Shown here one piece after another: positions 59,924 through 64,000 of a stretch of DNA of 64,000 nt (positions within the stretch are counted from its first letter, which is position 1; each line of letters opens with the position of its first letter). Below the pieces are notes generated by a model that saw only the letters and a program-made list of their open reading frames with translations, made no database searches and was not told where the DNA came from. The stretch covers positions 1 to 64,000 of the forward strand of contig LLCB01000154.1 of NCBI GenBank assembly GCA_001414345.1, read 5' to 3'. The translations under genes and the position numbers were made by a program. Source of the DNA: Hymenoscyphus infarciens. Lineage: Eukaryota > Ascomycota > Leotiomycetes > Helotiales > Helotiaceae.

Positions 59924-60913
59924 TTACTTCCCTGACCCCCTCATCCCCTTGAAATAACCACCTTTATGATGCGGCCCCTGAATATTCTGCATCCCCTTCA
60001 ATCCCTCCATTCCCAAACCACAAGCACCTTGGCCAACACCCTTTTTAAAGCTGATATTTCTCATACGTTCTGTTTCTGGGCCTGGTTCTGGGGCTTCCTC
60101 TATATCTTCCACCTCTTCCATCTTCCCCTCTCCTTTCCTTTTATCTTTTGTGCACCTCTCGTTTTGGTTTTTGCTTTTCCCATCTCGCTTCTTAGTGGAC
60201 GAGTTTTTGTCTGGGGTTTGCTCTTCGGAGTCGGTTTCCCATGCATTACTTCCCAGGGAGACTTTAACAATACTCTCTTTTGGTTTTATTGTCGGTTTGT
60301 TGATTTTGGTTGGGGGGTTTGGTCGTGGGGGGAGAGGAGGTGGGTGTTTTTCTCGGATGCTGTTGAGGAGTTCGTCCTCGCTCCAGGGGTTCGGGTGGGT
60401 GGGTGTGAGGTGGAGATTTGTTATCGAAGGGTGTGATTTTCCTTTTTTGGGCATCAGCAGTTGTGCGTTCTGAGGTGGAGGGCGAAGCGCGGAAGGGTGG
60501 AGGTGGTGGGTGGGTGAGAGGAGTGAGACGAAAGTATGAGTTTGTTCAGAATGAGACCTGACATTGCGAGGTTGAACTTTGAATCAAAAATTGGATTCTG
60601 TCCAAAAGGCAAGAATGGCAAGACATGTGATTAATGTGAGATACCTGTACTTACTTGTATTAAAATCCTCACCAAAAAGAGCAGTTGACATAGCCTCTTC
60701 TATACTCTCCTTGATTTCGACAATGGATGAAGCAGAGATTGAAGTTGCAGCTGTAGAGGCACTCAATGCAGAGATTCCAGAATGCATTTGTAATATCGGG
60801 GGCCTGGTTGGGGTTGGACTTTTGAAATCGCTGTCATGGCTGGACGGAATTACGATCTGAGGAACTTCGTGTTTCCGGTATTCCGGGGAAGAGCGATGAT
60901 TATAGAGAGACAT
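59924..60913 (-). CDS. Fungal protein of unknown function, probably disordered
   Basis: Proposed exons 60913-60655 and 60441-59924 give 258 residues. Exon 1 reads MSLYNHRSSPEYRK, then VPQIVIPSS, TPTRPPILQMHSG, ISALSASTAATSIS and EESIEEAMSTALFGEDFNT. Exon 2 reads KSHPSITNLHLTP, HPNPWSEDELLNSIREKHPP, KESIVKVSLGSNAWETDSEE, a Lys/Glu-rich stretch, and ETERMRNISFKKG..GACGLGM near the end. These short blocks recall an uncharacterised protein seen in other filamentous ascomycetes, but I know no function. No signal peptide or membrane segment. The intron (213 bp, acceptor AAAAAAG) is long with a weak acceptor; it was chosen because it alone joins the two frames. The second exon also contains an ATG at 60454 and could be a separate start. 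Confidence 0.5.
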
Positions 60914-61528
60914 TTTTGTATGTTTCTCGGGAGCTATTTTTATTGACTGGTATTTTTGTAAAAGGGGGAGAGGGTATTCAATATACACGGGTTGAAGCGT
61001 ACATGCCGATACGGAATCATCTCTTTCGATTGCGAAGCCTTGCTGGCAAGATGCTGGAGTTTCGAAATCACAATTGTTGTGATGTAACTATGAAAACCGA
61101 TTTAGAGCTAATCACGAGCGGACTGGGGGAACCAATGGTTGGTTTGGTCCACTCCACGAACTAAAGAGTAACGGTCGTTAGCGAGCTTGAGGAGACCGCA
61201 ACTGAGGGACATTTCCAGAGTTGAGAAATTCCTAATATCTAGAGTTTGAGCGACACGTTCCCACTTTCCTGTTATTGTTGCTTTCAGAAGGTACATTGAG
61301 ATGCAATTGAGAAAAAGGGCATAAGGGCACAAATAGTGATTCACAATGACTTCATTACTTTACCTAGTGACTAACCCAGACATGAATTGACATGTGTGAA
61401 AACCAAAGCACAAGGGACCACCTAAACAAATGCCACTAATTCAAGAAGTAAAAATGGCAAGACACAACTTCAACCTGAATTTCTTTTCTTGAATCTCGCT
61501 TAGAAATTTCCCTGACACTCCACAGACC
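60914..61528. other. Intergenic, no supported gene
   Basis: 615 bp between two minus-strand genes, AT-richer than its neighbours. It probably holds the promoter of the unknown gene and the hydrolase 3' end. Confidence 0.5.
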
Positions 61529-63232
61529 TCAAATATCTCGCTCTCCCAGTCCTCTGAAAATATTAGTACTAAACATTACCACCCCAATGTAAGCCCCCCA
61601 AACTCCCCAAATCTCCTCAGCGACCTTTTCCGGTTGCGTGATAGGAAACTCATGGCCTCCTTCTAAGACTCGCCACTCCACGTTCTCCTCACCAATCGCT
61701 GCCTTTGCATCTTCTTCTAGTTCGGCTGGGATACTATTATTCATCAGCATCTGTTCCTTGGAGGCACAAGCCACGGAAGATACAGCGAGGGGTCTTCAAC
61801 ATACATTATTGGGTCACTTTTCCCTACCAAAATGACTACAGGTATTCCCAAAGTTCGAAGTCGCTCCCAAGTTTGCGTATGGCCACTGATACTACTGTAT
61901 CTGATCGAACTTGTAAAACTTCGGATGAAGCCTTTGTTGTGTTGAATTTGCCACTGTTGGATTCCGTGTAAGCTGTTATTCAGGGAATTTTTCGTAGATA
62001 TCCAGGGTCATGGGATTTGTAAATCCAGACCGACCCTCGAAAAGAAGTCATGCAAGAGAGACACGCTTCCTGGAAGCCCCCTCTCCTATTGCCTCAACTT
62101 TTCTCGGACAACGGTGAATATTGTTTGAAAATGTTTGGGAGAATAGGAAACTGAATTTCTTGGTTCTCCTAAACTTCCGCAAACAATTGTCCCAAACTTT
62201 TTCGAAAAAATTCAAAATTGAAGCAGGCGCAAGCTGAGCAATTGATGGAAGTTCTTACCTTTACAGCACTCGCCACCGTCAAATGCGGTTTATCCTTATT
62301 CAGAGGCACACTATTAAAATGAGGATTGCTCTCCCCCGTAGCCTCCGCAGCCACAGCATTCGCAGCACCAGTAGCCGCATTCCCAACCGGTTTCTTTCCC
62401 CTCAACTTCTCCACCGAATTCGACCCCTCAGACCCCCCAGTAAGCCTCCTCCTAGTACTAACCTCCAAAATACTCTGCGGAATCAAATCATTGTACACCA
62501 ATTTCGAAAACCACCCCAAATGATACGGACGCATTAATCCAGCAGGCGCAAGTAAAGCCAGTCCTTTCACGAGTTTCGGGAAGTACGCAGCAAAATCGGC
62601 TGCGATTCCTCCTCCTAGGGAGTAACCGATGATATTGAAGCCATCTGGTGTCCAAGAGAGAGGGGAGGAGGTGAGAGCCAGCAGGATTTCAGTGGTGTAG
62701 AGACGGGAATCGTGGGGGAGGTCGGAACTATCTGAGTAACCTCTTCCCCAGAGGTCGAGGAGCATTACTCTGCAATTTTTCTCTTCGACTAGGACGCGGG
62801 AGAGGGAACCTAGGGAGACGCAGGGCGTCGAGATTCCGTGGATGAGGAGGACTTTTTGGCCGGTTTCTGGGCCCCATTCGTAAACTCTAATTGTCCCGTA
62901 CTGTTGTGAGTGTCAACGAAGGGGTCTTTGCGAGGAGGTCATTCACGAGATATTGTCTTTGGGGGCTTCTTGAGGTTTGGGGAATCACGAACCGGACTTT
63001 CGACGTCCCTTGCTCCTGGGAAGATGTCTGGTGGGTAGGGCAGAGCTTCTTGTTCTTCTTTTGAGAGACTGGGGAGGAGAGAGGCTCTGGGACTGGGTAT
63101 TATTTTTGGTGGGGTGGGATTCAAAGTTCTTTTGGCGATCGTGAGAAGAGCAAGCGTTGCGACGACTGTTGAGGTAATGAGAAGGCTGGTGTGAGGGGAG
63201 GGAACTAGGCCCAAAAGCTCCCGCTTCATCAT
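61529..63232 (-). CDS. Alpha/beta hydrolase with N-terminal membrane anchor
   Basis: Minus-strand exons 63232-62993, 62900-62259, 61953-61805 and 61733-61529 give 411 residues. An N-terminal hydrophobic segment (about 16-34, SLLITSTVVATLALLTIA) probably anchors it. The fold shows YGTIRVYEWGPE, the oxyanion stretch LLIHGIS (98-104), LLDLWGRGYSD, nucleophile elbow GYSLGGG with Ser about 174, ILVGKSDPII with the acid Asp across the third junction, and EGGHEFPI with the catalytic His. It resembles fungal epoxide-hydrolase/esterase-like proteins annotated only as alpha/beta hydrolases; the substrate is unknown. The third junction uses ATAAT|T, because only that acceptor keeps the frame to EELEEDAKAAIG-type sequence. 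The 305-bp second intron is long for this window. Confidence 0.85.
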
Positions 63233-63638
63233 GGAGATTATCTGCTCTTGCTTGAGGATTTGATATCAACGACTGGAAGTACCGGAAAAGGTACAAAAAA
63301 CTTAGGAATTAAGTCGGTATGCTCGGATGACACCTATCTTGGCCAGAAAACGTGACATGGGAGCTCAACGTTCGCGCCAATCGGAGGAAGTAAAGTCTGA
63401 TAACAAACACTTTGTCCAAACTTACTTCACAGGTTCATAGACCAGTACAGAAATGGCATCCATTTAGGGGAAAAAATCAAAAGTACGTATGAGTACTCGT
63501 AAGTGACTTTCCCGGAAAAACTGTAACAACTTCACCTGTGCATTGAACCGAGGCTACGGAATAAATAACGGATGACAAGCGGTCCGGTGTCCCAGCATCG
63601 GCGTGTAACCGGACTATAACGGTTCCTCTCGCCACTTT
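63233..63638. other. Short intergenic region
   Basis: About 400 bp between the start of the hydrolase gene and the small minus-strand frame to its right. Nothing recognised. Confidence 0.45.
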
Positions 63639-63974
63639 TCACTGGAACTGGATAAACAACGAGGGATACCTTGGCCAGTGAGAAGCATTCCAACTATCCG
63701 GCAACCAAGATTTGTCCTTGACTCCTTGTAGACAAGCTTCCTTGATCTTTCCGTAGGAAGAATTAATGCGCACTGCAAAGCATCCATTTGCGTCACCTGA
63801 GTAGGTTGAAACATCGACGGTTACAAGTTCACGCCTGCGCGAAACTGACACTTCCACCAGGTTGTAGACCCTGTCGCACAACATTGCCCCAGTGCCGGCC
63901 CAGCCTCCAATGCCACCAGTGTTCAAGGGCTTCCCGCCAGCGCGGAGAAAGCGGCATCCGTTATAAAAATCCAT
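63639..63974 (-). CDS. Small open reading frame, unknown product, possibly an exon of a gene leaving the window
   Basis: An ATG-initiated minus-strand frame of 111 codons. It has four Cys residues, a Gly-rich stretch (AGGKPLNTGGIGGWAGTG), and the sequence SVSRRRELVTVDVSTYSGDANGCFAVRI. No signal peptide is evident at this ATG. A start codon upstream of the window edge joined by splicing is possible, and the cysteine pattern would suit a secreted protein. No family recognised. Confidence 0.3.
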   Translation of the reverse strand: MDFYNGCRFLRAGGKPLNTGGIGGWAGTGAMLCDRVYNLVEVSVSRRRELVTVDVSTYSGDANGCFAVRINSSYGKIKEACLQGVKDKSWLPDSWNASHWPRYPSLFIQFQ

Positions 63975-64000
63975 TTAGACGGCTGCTCGGGAAGCGATTA

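Overview
The window reads as nuclear DNA of a filamentous ascomycete (Pezizomycotina; the gene styles fit Leotiomycetes, but the genus is not recognised). Evidence: genes with short 47-90 bp GT..AG introns, fungal-specific families (GT69/CAP59 mannosyltransferase, Snt2-type BAH-PHD-SANT regulator, Crp1/Mdg1-like protein, CBM18 chitin deacetylase), and a 23-kb AT-rich block in which nearly every C has become T and nearly every G has become A, the mark of repeat-induced point mutation (RIP).

Layout. 1-405 is the edge of another RIP-ruined repeat. 406-9440 is a gene-poor, repeat-scarred shoulder: a (CCTAT)n array, a complete MULE-type DNA transposon with 147-bp inverted repeats and a 9-bp target duplication (3479-4660), and one real gene, a divergent V-ATPase proteolipid c subunit (6889-7676). 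9459-32501 is a nested transposon: an outer element of about 6.8 kb bounded by inverted ends made of AAATCGC/T heptamers, carrying the relic of an integrase-core transposase and a second coding relic, into which two copies of one Ty3/Gypsy LTR retrotransposon inserted (14017-22109 and 23847-31982, both on the minus strand). The LTR ends and 5-bp target duplications can be read directly. All of these are inactivated by RIP.

33-64 kb is an ordinary gene-rich euchromatic arm: a secreted chitin deacetylase with three chitin-binding modules (cell wall, starting 0.5 kb from the transposon block), a Drs2-type phospholipid flippase divergent from a CRIPT homologue, a GT69 mannosyltransferase, a Crp1/Mdg1-like CBM48 protein, a YAT amino-acid permease, an Snt2-like chromatin regulator, a fungal protein of unknown function and an alpha/beta hydrolase. 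They are individually transcribed genes, not an operon or an obvious biosynthetic cluster. Several touch the endomembrane or cell surface (flippase, mannosyltransferase, deacetylase, V-ATPase c), but the sequence gives no evidence that this is more than chance.

I found no CRISPR array, tRNA, rRNA or clearly new enzymatic system. The most unusual items are the heptamer-ended outer transposon with its integrase-type protein, and the extra V-ATPase c gene stranded between repeats. Exon models were built by hand from phase-consistent GT..AG junctions and family continuity; they are not backed by transcripts.
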